Shown here: positions 1-9,954 of the stretch, piece after piece
Position numbering within the stretch: the stretch's first letter is position 1
Layout: each line of letters begins with the position of its first letter
NCBI GenBank assembly: GCA_025685495.1
Contig: JAJNMT010000270.1
Location: forward strand, 1,550,001-1,614,000
Direction: 5' to 3'
Origin: Huntiella abstrusa
Lineage: Eukaryota > Ascomycota > Sordariomycetes > Microascales > Ceratocystidaceae
Length of the DNA stretch: 64,000 bases
Program-made: the position numbers and the translations under genes
Notes under the pieces: model-generated
Told to the model about the DNA's origin: nothing
What the model saw: only the letters and a program-made list of their open reading frames with translations
The model's database searches: none

Positions 1-1430
1 TGGGCCTCGAGATCGTAGGCAGCACGGTCAGCGCAGCCAACACACTCAACCCAGCCGGAAGAGGTGAGAAGCTCGCAATCCCAGCAGTCGGCGGCGTAGT
101 GAGCCATCTCATTGCCCATGTGCTGGCGGAAACGGAGCTTGGTCATGTCAACACCAATCTTCTCCATGAACTTGAAGATGCGAACAAGGTAGTAACCCAG
201 AGTCTCGTTGTTGACCAGGCCAGACTTGACAGCCTCGCCAATGGTGATGGTGGTGACGGTAGTCTTACCATCCTGCTGGGTGTGACGGTCCAGAAGAGGG
301 AGCTCGGTATCGGCAACCTCGGAGAAGCGGGGGTGGGTCTTGCCGGAGCTGGGGTCGACGAAGTGCTCAATCTCAGCCATGAGGAACTCACGGACACGGA
401 GAAGACCACCACGGGGAGAAATCTCGTTTCTGTATGAGCGACCAACGCAGGCGGAAGCGAAGGGCATGGAGTTGTTGTTGAACTCGAGGAGCTTGGAGAA
501 GTTGAGGAACTGACCCTGGGCAGTCTCGGGGCGGAGGAAACCAACAGAGTTGGAGTTGGGGCCAATCTGAGTCTGGAACATGAGGTTGAACTGCTTGGGC
601 TCACCGGGGACGACACCAGTAGCGGGGTTCTTCATGTCGTACTTGACAATCAGCTCACCAAGCTCGGCACCGGTGTAGTTGTCAAGACGGGCAAGAATCT
701 CCTCGTACTCCTGGACAACCTCATCGGTGAGCTTCTGAGCGGCGACCTTACCGACCTTCTTCTTCTTCTTGTTGGAGTCGTCCTCCTCCTTGATAGTCTC
801 ACCACGGGCGATCTTGTTGGCGTTCAGGCGGGCCTTGAGGGTATCCTTGACCCAGTGGTCGGCACGGAGAAGCTCGCCGTTCTTGGGATCCTTGCACATC
901 CAGTCGGTGAACTTGTCGCAGTGACCGGAAGCCTTGAAGACATCGTGGGGAGTCAAGACGGTGGTATCGACCTCGAGCATAGCCTCCTCGTTGATGAAGT
1001 GCTTCTTCCACAGGCTGATGATGTTATCCTGCAGGGTAACACCGGGAGGACCCATGTCGAAGAGACCGGCGGAACCACCGTAGATCTCGAAACCGGGGGT
1101 GTAGAACATGCGGCGACGGAGGAGACCGTCCAGGGCGGGACGGTCGAGGGGCTGGCCCTTGAGAGTGGTGGTGTTGGCGGCCATTTTGATCTTTTTTCTA
1201 TCTTTTGATTTGAGGTCGAAGCTGAAAGAGCAGGTTTGTTGGAAGGAGACCGAGCGGTTCGTGCGGGAAGGGAACGCGGTTGTTGAGAGGGAGGGAGAAA
1301 GTCTAGCGATGCTGGCGCTAGAAATGTTACGGTTGCGGGTGCGGGGAACCGTTGTTGGCAAACGGCGGCAGTTTGTCAATGAAACGAGATAACGACTCGA
1401 ATAAGAACGTGCAAAAACGGAAGATACCAT
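1..1430 (-). CDS. GRS1: Glycyl-tRNA synthetase, mitochondrial/cytosolic dual form (3' end outside window)
   Basis: Class II synthetase that charges tRNA-Gly. The minus-strand frame is open from the left edge. It contains the glycine-site signature FLRPETAQGQF and motif 2 GRSYRNEISPRGG, both typical of eukaryotic GlyRS, plus a lysine-rich insert (KKKKK). Two in-frame AUGs exist. The upstream one at 1430 adds 82 residues rich in Arg/Ser/Thr with almost no acidic residues until the last part, which looks like a mitochondrial presequence. The inner one at 1184 begins MAANTTTLKG, the usual cytosolic N-terminus. The outer AUG has T at -3 (weak) and the inner one A at -3 and G at +4 (strong), so leaky scanning could make both isoforms from one mRNA. 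A stop lies in frame at 1454-1456. One GRS gene serving both compartments is known from yeast, where the long form uses a non-AUG start. The C-terminal anticodon-binding region is outside the window. The gene is divergent from RPF1. Confidence 0.95.
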   Translation of the reverse strand, partial: MVSSVFARSYSSRYLVSLTNCRRLPTTVPRTRNRNISSASIARLSPSLSTTAFPSRTNRSVSFQQTCSFSFDLKSKDRKKIKMAANTTTLKGQPLDRPALDGLLRRRMFYTPGFEIYGGSAGLFDMGPPGVTLQDNIISLWKKHFINEEAMLEVDTTVLTPHDVFKASGHCDKFTDWMCKDPKNGELLRADHWVKDTLKARLNANKIARGETIKEEDDSNKKKKKVGKVAAQKLTDEVVQEYEEILARLDNYTGAELGELIVKYDMKNPATGVVPGEPKQFNLMFQTQIGPNSNSVGFLRPETAQGQFLNFSKLLEFNNNSMPFASACVGRSYRNEISPRGGLLRVREFLMAEIEHFVDPSSGKTHPRFSEVADTELPLLDRHTQQDGKTTVTTITIGEAVKSGLVNNETLGYYLVRIFKFMEKIGVDMTKLRFRQHMGNEMAHYAADCWDCELLTSSGWVECVGCADRAAYDLEA

Positions 1431-1904
1431 TCACAGCAATTTAAGAACTCCAGCTAGAAAGAACAGCTGCAGCCACTAATTGATTAAGGAATTCCAACGG
1501 AGTGCTTTCAAGCCCTTACACCGAGCCTCTATAAAATTTACGCAAACGCCAACCGTATGACTCCATCAAGTCATGAAAGGATCCATTATGGACTATAGTG
1601 GATCATGATAGAACACCCCGCCTGTAACTCAACGTTCCACAAGTCGTCTTAAAGCGGATCTGAATCAGTTTAGCGCTTGTGTTGACCCTTGAAAATAAGG
1701 GTGGGGTAAAATAAACCCAGGGCCCCCACTAACTAAAGTCGACGCCAGAAGCACTGATAAGATAAGAAAAAGTTTCGAAAATCAAAGCAGCTACGAAGAC
1801 AGGCCCAAATCCCGCCAGATCCGCGCAGGCAGTTAAGATCGTGATTTCCTCAGTCGCCGATCTGCTACCACGACCACCCACGAGCCCTCGAAATAACCGT
1901 CGCC
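1431..1904. promoter_or_regulatory. Divergent promoter between GRS1 and RPF1
   Basis: A 474-bp gap separates the GlyRS long-form start (minus) from the RPF1 start (plus), so it must hold both promoters. Both genes serve translation, so shared control is plausible. No classical TATA box stands out at a fixed distance. Confidence 0.6.
1558..1573. promoter_or_regulatory. Candidate CPC1/Gcn4-type site (TGACT inverted repeat)
   Basis: The sequence TGACTCCATCAAGTCA is an inverted TGACT/AGTCA pair, and its left arm TGACTC matches six of the seven bases of the Gcn4/CPC1 core TGACTCA. Synthetase genes are known targets of cross-pathway control in filamentous fungi. The match is imperfect and unproven. 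Confidence 0.25.
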
Positions 1905-3245
1905 ATGGCTCCTCGCACCAACTACTCGAACGTGTCTATTTCCAAGGGCGCCAACAAGCTCAAGCGCCAAGCCCTCTTCGTCGAACACAAGCGCAAAGTC
2001 ACCAAAGAACGCCATGAAGCCCGCCACCGCCGCCGGAAGGCCGAAGCCCAGGACCCGCTTCTGAAGGCTGAACGTCTCGCCAAGAACAAGCCGCAAACCA
2101 TCGAGGATAAGCGTGTCTGGGATGATGCGGAGGAGATGGACATTGAGAGCGCCCCGCTGGGTGTCGCTGTGAATGTCAAGTCGGCTCAGCGCAAGGCGCA
2201 GACTCAGGCTAAGCTGGAGGCTATGCAGGATGAGTTTGACGAGGAAGAGGAGGACTCGGAATCGGATCGCGATTCTATGCTGGATTCGGAGGACGAGGAG
2301 GAGGAAGCGGAGCGGAGAGCTAAGAAGGCTAAGAAGGCGCAGGCGAAGGAGGCTAAGAAGGCCGCTGCTATTGCTGCGCTGGAGGTTAAGCCTGATGATG
2401 AGCCCGCTAGCGTTCACTTCACCATGTCTACCGAGTCTCTTGCTAAGAAGTTCCCCACACTCTTCGATGACGGCCCGCGTCCCGATCCCAAGATCCTGGT
2501 CACGACCTCTCTTAACTCGACTCTTCACGACGAAGCCCGTCTTATTTGCGAACTCTTCCCCAACTCGGAATACATTCGCCGTACCGCCCACCGCTACGGA
2601 TACAAGTACTCTCTCCGCGAGATTGCCAAGTTCGCGCATAACCGCGACTACACCGCCGTTGTCATGCTCAAAGAAGACCAAAAGAAGCCTACCGGTCTGA
2701 CTGTCACGTACCTCCCGTCCGGTCCCACTGCTACCTTTTCGATTAGCTCGTGGGTTCTGGGCAAGTACATCCCCGGCCACGGTAACGCGACTGGCCACAT
2801 TCCCGAACTTATTTTCAACGGATTCAGCACCCCATTGGGTATCTTGACTGCCCGGATGCTGGGTAACCTGTTCCCTAAGCAGCCGGAGTTCATTGGTCGG
2901 ACGGTCATGACGTTCCACTCACAGCGTGATTTCATCTTTGTGCGGAGACACAGATATGTCTTCCGTGATCGTCGTGAGACGGAAAAGAAGATTGCTGGTG
3001 CGGATGGTACGGATCTGAAGGGCGTGGAAGATATCCGGTCTGGTTTACAAGAGTAAGTTTCTACAAACACGGCCCCCCTATTCATTATCACATGCTAACA
3101 AAATCACAGACTCGGCCCCAGATTTACTCTCAAATTGCGGAGAGTCGACAAGGGCATCGGCCGTGCCGGTAGTGAAGGTGACGACGCTCTCCAATGGGAA
3201 TGGAAGGCGGGTATGGAGAAGGACCGCAAGCGTTTCAACCTGTAG
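1905..3245 (+). CDS. RPF1: Ribosome production factor 1 (Brix domain), 60S assembly
   Basis: Two exons, 1905..3052 and 3110..3245, coding 427 aa. The intron (3053-3109, 57 nt) has a GTAAGT donor, TGCTAAC branch point and CACAG acceptor; splicing restores the family's C-terminal ELGPRFTLKLRRV segment. The basic N-terminus (KLKRQALFVEHKRKV) is followed by the RPF1-type segment ending TIEDKRVWDDAEEMD, an acidic stretch with Lys/Ala-rich helix at about 110-165, then a Brix domain from about 195 (PKILVTTSLN) to about 400. RPF1 is a nucleolar factor needed for processing of 27S pre-rRNA and 60S maturation. The start lies in a good context (GCCATGG). Brix paralogues (IMP4, RPF2, SSF1, BRX1) are less likely because of the N-terminal RPF1 signature. 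Confidence 0.93.
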
Positions 3246-3501
3246 ATGTGTATTATTTGTCTCTGTTATTCAGCATCGGCGTTTGGGATTTGTTTGTTTG
3301 GGATACTCTATATATGCATAGTGTTCTTGTAGAGTTTGAGTCAAAAGCAGGTGACAAGAGTTCATCTAATCTAATGATATCCCGTGTTCAGTAATACACC
3401 TTCCTCTTTGGATATGGTTTGCCAACCAGTTAGCGCCTTCCATTTTTGTGCAACGTGACCAGTGTTCATGTGGGGTAATTACGGAGGCATTCCCATACAA
3501 G

Positions 3502-3584
3502 GCGTAATTGGTGTAGTGGTAACATTAATCGTTGCCATCCGGTAATGATTCGATTAGCCCTGGGTTCGATTCCCAGATTACGCA
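3502..3584 (+). tRNA. tRNA-Gly(GCC) with 12-nt intron
   Basis: A complete cloverleaf folds: acceptor GCGTAAT/ATTACGC with A73, D-stem GTGT/ACAT, anticodon stem AATCG/CGATT, T-arm CTGGG-TTCGATT-CCCAG. The anticodon GCC is at 3534-3536. Nineteen bases sit between the anticodon-stem strands, so after the 7-nt loop an intron of 12 nt at 3538-3549 is inferred at the canonical position after base 37. It lies 2.1 kb from the GlyRS start. Confidence 0.9.
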
Positions 3585-3586
3585 GC

Positions 3587-3591
3587 TTTTT
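3587..3591 (+). terminator. Pol III terminator of tRNA-Gly
   Basis: A run of five T's starts two bases after the discriminator base, and a longer T-run follows at about 3605-3612. Confidence 0.7.
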
Positions 3592-6223
3592 GAAGCGGTG
3601 ATGCTTTTTTTTGGCGAATGTCATGACGATGTTCGAATCCCCCTGGTGTACATGTGTGCACCTGGTTATCGCCAAGGCTCCTATGAAGAAGAACATTCTG
3701 CCGAGGGAGGGGAGGCTGGTCTGGTTTGGTCATCGGAATATTCTCCTTTGCTGCAAGGACCATTTGTTGAGGGATATCTCATGACGCAACAACGTATAGT
3801 ATAGGACTTGCACGTCGGAGAGGAAGAAACTCTCCGATCTGCTGATTCAACCGTGGGTTCAGCTTACGTTTTCTCCTCGCTCCCCCGCCAGTAAGCTTGC
3901 AGCGTTTACTCCAGCGTATTCCTGTTGTCGTTGTTTTCCCGCGGCACTTGGTTCCCAAAGATAACAGACAATTCTTCAGACGCTAGTGGCGCCAACCTCT
4001 CGTTTGCAAGATCGGCTATTGAATCCGGGGGGCTGGGATGGCCTTCTTCGTGGAGAGGTTCCTGGCCGGAGCTAGATGGGTGGCTCCGGGTTCCACATCA
4101 TTGTTCGTGAGGAGAATACAAGGGCTCTTTGAACATGCACTAAGGATGACAGGTGGATCCACTGGCTTGCAGAGATGGAGACTGCCAACTCAGCAGTATG
4201 AACAACCGAATCATGACTGAGAAGACAATGTACATACATACACGAAGCCAGCCGTCTGTGTGCCGATCAAAGTAGGTACATACACACATGCGAACATACA
4301 GTTTCCACGCAGGAGACATGGTAAAATAAGGGGTCTGCAGACGCAAAGAATCGCCCAGTTCATAAGAGCCGATGGGCTGAAGTCTAACTATCCATGAAGA
4401 ATGTATGATATACCCATATATGTACATGGCGGTAAGCCGGTACGTTTAGACGCCGCCTGTAGATGTCAAGATCCGGATATATCGTACGCAGAAAAATTCA
4501 GAAGCGCCAAGCGGGGTCATCAAGAGGTGAATCGCCAACAAGCTTCCTGTTTTGGATATAAACGGTGAAGAATTTTCACCCCAAGTGAGGGGCAAATAGT
4601 TCCAATGATCTTCCAATGTCCATGATTGATTCTGTTGATAGAGAAAATACCGCGGTGTCGGATCCATGTCTTTAATCGCTGAGGGATATCTTCAAAAGCC
4701 GGCAAAAACCCCTACCCAAGAATGCCGGAACAAGCGCCAAAGCCGCTCTGATTTTCCCAGACAGGACGGTCCACGCGGCGCACAATCTCCAACACCACGC
4801 CTTGCATCCCGACAGCCCGATACCTCGCAGGTAAAGTGACGTGATGACAGGCCAGGCTGAAGAAAACGATGACAACGTGAGCGGCAATTGGAAATGTCCA
4901 TGCGAGTTAATAAGCGATGAGTCTGCGTGGCTTGTTACTACTGTCCTCGGCTCCTTTTTTTTCTTCACGGATGCCAGTCAGTGAGGATCACTTGGTGCGG
5001 AGGCCCGCCGTGTTGGCTGGATCCTGTTGACTCTATTTGTTGGTGCTTCTGTGTAGTATCCTGAAATGGAGCCTAAGAGGTTAGGAGGAGTCAAGAAGGA
5101 GAGTGTGAAGTTTCAAGAGGGTAACTCCATGATGCCGGTTGAGGCCCGTCCGGTGAAATATTTCAGACCAAGGACGAGTCCACAATCGAAAGTCCCCGGT
5201 TCCTTGGTTATGGACTGGACCGGGGGGAGAGCAAACTGTATGATGATCTGGCTCCGCAAAAACCGGTATCCGGGTTATGGTTTTCAATGGACGTTGTCAG
5301 TACACATGTCGTGAGTATGTTGTATGTCTATATGCACATGTGTGTTGCAGAATAACAGTCGTGGTTCATTGACAATGAACCAGAAAGAAAATTGCTCGCT
5401 TGTTCGGTACAGCATGGATCTCGGATCCCCAGAGTGGTAAGATGGACAGTCCATCTCCAAAATGTCCAGGTCCGGGCTTTCTGTACAAATGCTGGATTGG
5501 AGGCAGGTTACATGGAAGCATTGGGCATATTAGTTTGCTCTTGTTCATCGACAAAAGCAACGAAGGAAAAAAAAAAAACGAGAAAAAGGAAGGGATGAAG
5601 GGATCAGAACAAGACGAGGGGGCGTGGTTTGTCCTGTCCAGCATAGCATGAATATTCTCAAGCGTCATACGCGGGGCAACAAAGTCTACATTCGGTAGAC
5701 CAGGAGGGAAAGCAGCGGACCAGGAGGGGCGCAAGTGGGGATGCAGCGTAAAGGTGGGCTGGTCAGTTCGTCTTCATAAAAGGGTCGCATGGCGCCTTTT
5801 GGGCAGGTCGGGGCCCAAGTGGTTTTGGTTTGTCTTGATTTTATCACCATGTTGGAGAGTTTTTGACAATAGGGAAACCTTACACGGACGTCACTGATCA
5901 AAAAGTTGCCTTTGTTTCTGATAGAGGATTCCCGAGGATAGCGGATCCAAGTTCCGATTCGACTAGCATCAACTCAAATAGCTAGATCCCACCACTACTA
6001 CAAGAGAGTTGAAGTTCCCCTCTTTTTTTTTGACTTTTGCCCTTACACATATGCGCATTCGCATGTACGATACACGACGATACTACCAACTACAAGTTAC
6101 TACTCGGACCCTGCAAACCCCGCGAATTCCATTTACGACCGATTACGGACGGACCCGACATCACCATACGCACGTACCTAACGACAATAAACGTACGACT
6201 CGCCTTTTCAAAGTTGCCTCATA
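3592..6223. other. Intergenic region, no gene recognised
   Basis: About 2.6 kb between tRNA-Gly and the methyltransferase gene. Open frames here are short with no coding character. It holds short TACATACA-type microsatellites (about 4231 and 4275). The last few hundred bases before 6224 probably form the promoter and leader of the methyltransferase gene. Confidence 0.6.
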
Positions 6224-7944
6224 ATGTCCCCGCAGGGTAGATATCCGCCACACAATGCGAACGACGAAGACGGAAAGGACTACAACAACCACCATGACGA
6301 AGTCGACGAGGTGATGATCAACGAGGCAGTCATTAGCGATGACGACAGCGATGACACCAAGCTGCACGCGTTTGCTGCCTCGCCTTTCCGTTTCTCGGCT
6401 TCGGCTTCGATATATCCACCTTCTTTACTGCCGCCGCGACTAGCGTTTGTAGACGATGACACAATCGACGTGTAAGTGTTTGTACCACGCCCGCAAGACA
6501 TACAATTCCAGTAGCTGTGTCTAACCAAGTGCCCCCCTGTAGTGCTGCCTCGACGCGATCTCTGTGCGAGAGATATCTCGATTATCGGGAGGAAAATGGT
6601 CGGCGTTACTGCGGTGAATATTTCATGCCGAATGACGAGTTTGAGCAGACCCGTATGTACTTGAACCACCAGGTGCATCTCCAGATGCTGGGTGGTGCGC
6701 CCACGACAGTGCCACTTGACAATCCGCAAAAGATTATTGATATTGGCTGTGGAACGGGAGAATGGGTGTGTCAAATCGGCGAAATGTACCCGATGTGCGA
6801 TGTTGTTGGAAAGGATATCTCGGCCATTCAACCGCCAAATCCGCCGCACAATGTATTTTTCGAGATTGAAGACGCCGAGGAGCCATGGCTACAGGCGCCC
6901 AACTCGGTGGATCTAGTGCATTTTAGAGAGATGTTTGGAGCTTTCCGGGATTGGAGATTCATCTACGAACAGGCTTTTGAATGTATCAAACCGGGTGGGT
7001 ACATTGAAGTTCAAGAAACCGATGACGATGGCGGTGCGTGGGATTATCTTGCCCGGTTATTCCCACCTGATTCGGAGATTTTCCCCATGGGAGTGGATTT
7101 AGTTGAGGCGGCTGCAATTTCTGGTCGGCCACTTGGGATAGCTCACATGTCCAAGGAACTTCTCGAGGAAGCTGGTTTCGTGGATATCCAGGAGATTCAC
7201 CTCGACATCCCGTTGAAGTTGGATTCTGGAAACGATGGAAAGATCTGGTTGGTTGTTTGCATTGACGTCATCGAGGCTATGTGTCTGAGACTTCTTACCA
7301 AGTATAAGGGATATGACCCAGAACAGTGCATTGCCGCCTGTGAGCGTATTGCCGCGGATATGGCCCGTCTTGCTCAAGATCCTGCTACCGCTGCTGACAT
7401 GAACGCGCGCATCAAGATCATTACTGGTCGGAAGCCAGAAACCCCCATTGGCCATAACCCTGATGACTACTCCACACCAGTTGGTTACTATGGGTCTTCG
7501 TCCAACCACCCGTCTGGCCGTTCTGGCTCCGGTGGCACCCCAACTGCCCGATCTGGTCCTGAAGCAGCGACCGAGAACCTCCGGAAGGCCCAACGGAACT
7601 CGAGTAGCACGTTGAGAGATGACGCTGCGTCGGACCAGTTTAGTATCGGTGGAACTTCAACGCGGGGATCGCAGAATGGTGGATCGCATATCACTAAGTT
7701 GGTGTTTGATGAGCCGCCACCGCCGCTGCCTCAGGTGTTTTACGTGCCGGAGCCAATTCTGCCACCGGCTCCTACGCCGATTCCTTTGCCTCCGGGTACA
7801 AACATTTTGAGACGGATTAGAGAGGATGATGAGGGGGAGGTACCTAGACGGATGACTAGTGATGCGGATAGCGGTATCTATGGGGTTGGAAGTATTGCAT
7901 CGCGGAGTTCATCTTCTTCGGGGAATACGATCAGAAGGCGCTGA
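6224..7944 (+). CDS. LaeA-like SAM-dependent methyltransferase
   Basis: Two exons, 6224..6471 and 6543..7944, coding 549 aa. The 71-nt intron has a GTAAGT donor, CTAAC branch and TGTAG acceptor. Exon 1 is acidic and low-complexity. Exon 2 opens with an LCERYLDYREENGRRY segment and then a class I methyltransferase fold: motif I IIDIGCGTGEWVCQ (about residue 149), post-I VVGKDISAIQP, then AFRDWRFIYEQAFECIKPGGYIEVQE. This order matches the fungal LaeA/LlmF-type family, members of which regulate development and secondary metabolism. Substrate cannot be told from sequence. A C-terminal Pro/Ser/Gly-rich tail of roughly 180 residues, including a PPPPLP run, extends well beyond the catalytic core and is probably disordered. 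No biosynthetic genes are adjacent, so a cluster-specific role is unlikely. Confidence 0.85.
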
Positions 7945-8152
7945 AATATATAAGAGGTTGAAGATTTACAAAGGATACCAAAGTCAGGATCACAGGGACT
8001 GGCATAAGTGGTTGTTAATGGTAATTAAAAGTTGAATGTATTACATGAGTCATGAAGACTTGTCCCGTTTAAACCATACCAACGCCTGCTATGAAACATG
8101 AAAATTAAAGAAAACAAGACAAAAAGAGTAGAGAAAGCAAAGCAAGACAAGC

Positions 8153-9470
8153 TTATACTTGTATCCGAAGGTAAGATCCCATACCGGGACACTTTTCCTC
8201 TTCAAAGCGACATCCCCATTGTTCAACTTCCCGTTTTAAGCCTTCGACAGCTTCACCGCCCCATCCTTCCCTAACAGGACCAAAGTTCACAGTCTTGACA
8301 GCAGTGACACCTCTCGCCATCTCTCTCAACAACTCAGTTAAGCGGAAGACAGTCTCCTCGGCAGTCCAGGTACTCTCAGTTTCTGAGATACCATCCTGAT
8401 CATAGTCTTCGTTCAGCCATAGCTGGGAAAGAGATGGAGGAATCATATCCGGGAGACTAGGTGACTCGTCAGGGTAGCTTCCAAGCAAAGAGGAGAATGG
8501 GACAGAGAGAGTTTGTAAACGGGTGAGGTTGTTGATTGGAGGGAGATGATTGTGGTGAGCTGGAGGGGGAGTACGACTACCCGAAGTAGGAGTGTCCATA
8601 TCTACATCCATATCAGAAGATAACGGAATAGGAGAGGGAGAAGGAGAAGAAGATCGGCTGGAGTTGGGTGAAAGCTTGATAACATCAAGATAAACAGATT
8701 CCAAGTTGGCCAGCTTCTCCAAGTGTAAATTGGTACAATCCGGAGCAGGAGTTTCTTCTAAATCGAGTTAGCGTACTTTGTCTTATATCAAGTAGGGTTA
8801 GGGTTAATGACATACCTGATACCTCGCGATAGTCAGAGAAGTTCAATCTGCGTAATTTTGGAGCGCGAACAAGCATTTCGGAAACAAGTTCGTACTCGAC
8901 ATTTGAAGCGCGTAGGTTAAGTGTACGGAGTTCAGAAGCCTCTCCAAGATGTGTGTAATCACCACCATAGGGACCTAGAACAACTTGAAGTTCTTCAAGA
9001 GCAGGTAATTTCCAAATGGGAGAAAGTTCCATGAGACCATGAGAATAGGAGCCGAGTTTAACGGAACGAAGCATGGGGAATGTGACGCCTTCACGATGTA
9101 ATCTTGCAATGCGAGAGGCAAGACCTGTGAATGGGCCGTTGAATGTGAGTGATTGGAGGTTCCGAAGAGGCTCGAAACAGGCTTGGATGAAGTAGCAAAT
9201 GGGGGTTGGTGAAGTTGTTGTGAAGGTGAGATGACGGACTAATGGGGCTAAGGAAGGGTTCTTTTGGAGAGCTCTTGAGAGCTTGTGGGTGTAGTAAGGG
9301 TCTGTTGAGATGGAGATTGTGTGGTAGAGATGGGGGATAGCAAGAGCGTTGTGGGCTTTGGAGACGTAGAGGAGAGATCGGATGTCTGATTTGGGAAGAA
9401 GAGAGAGGATGTTGTGGGTAAGTTCCGTGGGCAGAACGGAGAGAAGATCTTTGGGTATTGATTCCGTCAT
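8153..9470 (-). CDS. F-box protein with leucine-rich-like repeats
   Basis: Two exons on the minus strand, 9470..8816 and 8757..8153, coding 419 aa. The 58-nt intron (8758-8815) has GTATGT donor, GCTAAC branch and TTTAG acceptor. Start chosen at 9470 (AAAATGAC); an in-frame AUG at 9530 would add 20 residues. The N-terminus is an F-box (about residues 8-50: LLSVLPTELTHNILSLLPKS...), followed by irregular Leu-rich segments typical of F-box substrate-recognition regions (LRNLQSLTFNG, LRTLNLRASN, LRRLNFSDYRE). A Ser/Pro-rich low-complexity insert sits near residues 240-285. Likely role is a substrate adaptor of an SCF ubiquitin ligase. The target is unknown. The gene converges on the methyltransferase gene. 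Confidence 0.85.
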
Positions 9471-9579
9471 TTTGGTGGTTGTATGAAGAGTATACAAGTA
9501 TAAGTGTAAGTCTGTATATGAAAGACACAAAGTAGACTATCAAGATGAATGTAGTCAGTAAAGATAAACAACCAAGTTC

Positions 9580-9954
9580 ATGAAATCAAACCACCCTTCA
9601 AAGTCAGTCCACCACCACCCTTATATACACGTCCCTCAAACACCGACATATCACCAAACCGCCGTATCACCAAAGACTCAAACCAAGACCTATCCACAAA
9701 TACTTGCACCAAATAATCCAACAACTCAAATAAAAACTTCCCAAAAGACCACTTCAAATCCTTGCCCGCCCCTGACACCACCCAGAGCCTCACCCATCAG
9801 TCCGGTCCGATTTCTTCCTTATTCTAAGAAATCCAAGAATCAGCCCACTGAGCCTCAATCCACCATTGAACTGCTCACACCATGGATCCATACACCCCCG
9901 CTCCATCAGGTAATTGCCGGGTCACTGTGCGTTTACTGTGTTTACTGTGTGTAA
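9580..9954 (+). CDS. Doubtful ORF, Pro/Thr/Lys-rich, 124 aa
   Basis: An open frame starts 110 bp from the F-box gene on the opposite strand. The predicted peptide is rich in Pro, Thr, Ser and Lys with no domain, signal peptide or family that I recognise, and ends in an odd CVYCVYCV tail caused by a short DNA repeat. A second AUG in another frame at 9882, in an excellent context (CACCATGG), reads MDPYTPAPSG before a possible GTAATT donor. Either could be the first exon of a gene I cannot complete. It may equally be non-coding leader. Confidence 0.2.
   Translation: MKSNHPSKSVHHHPYIHVPQTPTYHQTAVSPKTQTKTYPQILAPNNPTTQIKTSQKTTSNPCPPLTPPRASPISPVRFLPYSKKSKNQPTEPQSTIELLTPWIHTPPLHQVIAGSLCVYCVYCV

Noticed and set aside
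855..1208. 117-codon plus-strand frame opposite the GlyRS N-terminus
   Set aside because: It is antisense to a strongly conserved synthetase and has no recognisable protein.
1833..2918. 361-codon minus-strand frame opposite RPF1
   Set aside because: It is a mirror of RPF1 codon bias with no domain; RPF1 is unambiguous.
3630..3640. Third B-box-like sequence TGTTCGAATCC after tRNA-Gly
   Set aside because: The first base differs from the consensus and no cloverleaf or A box surrounds it, so it was not counted with the two exact matches.
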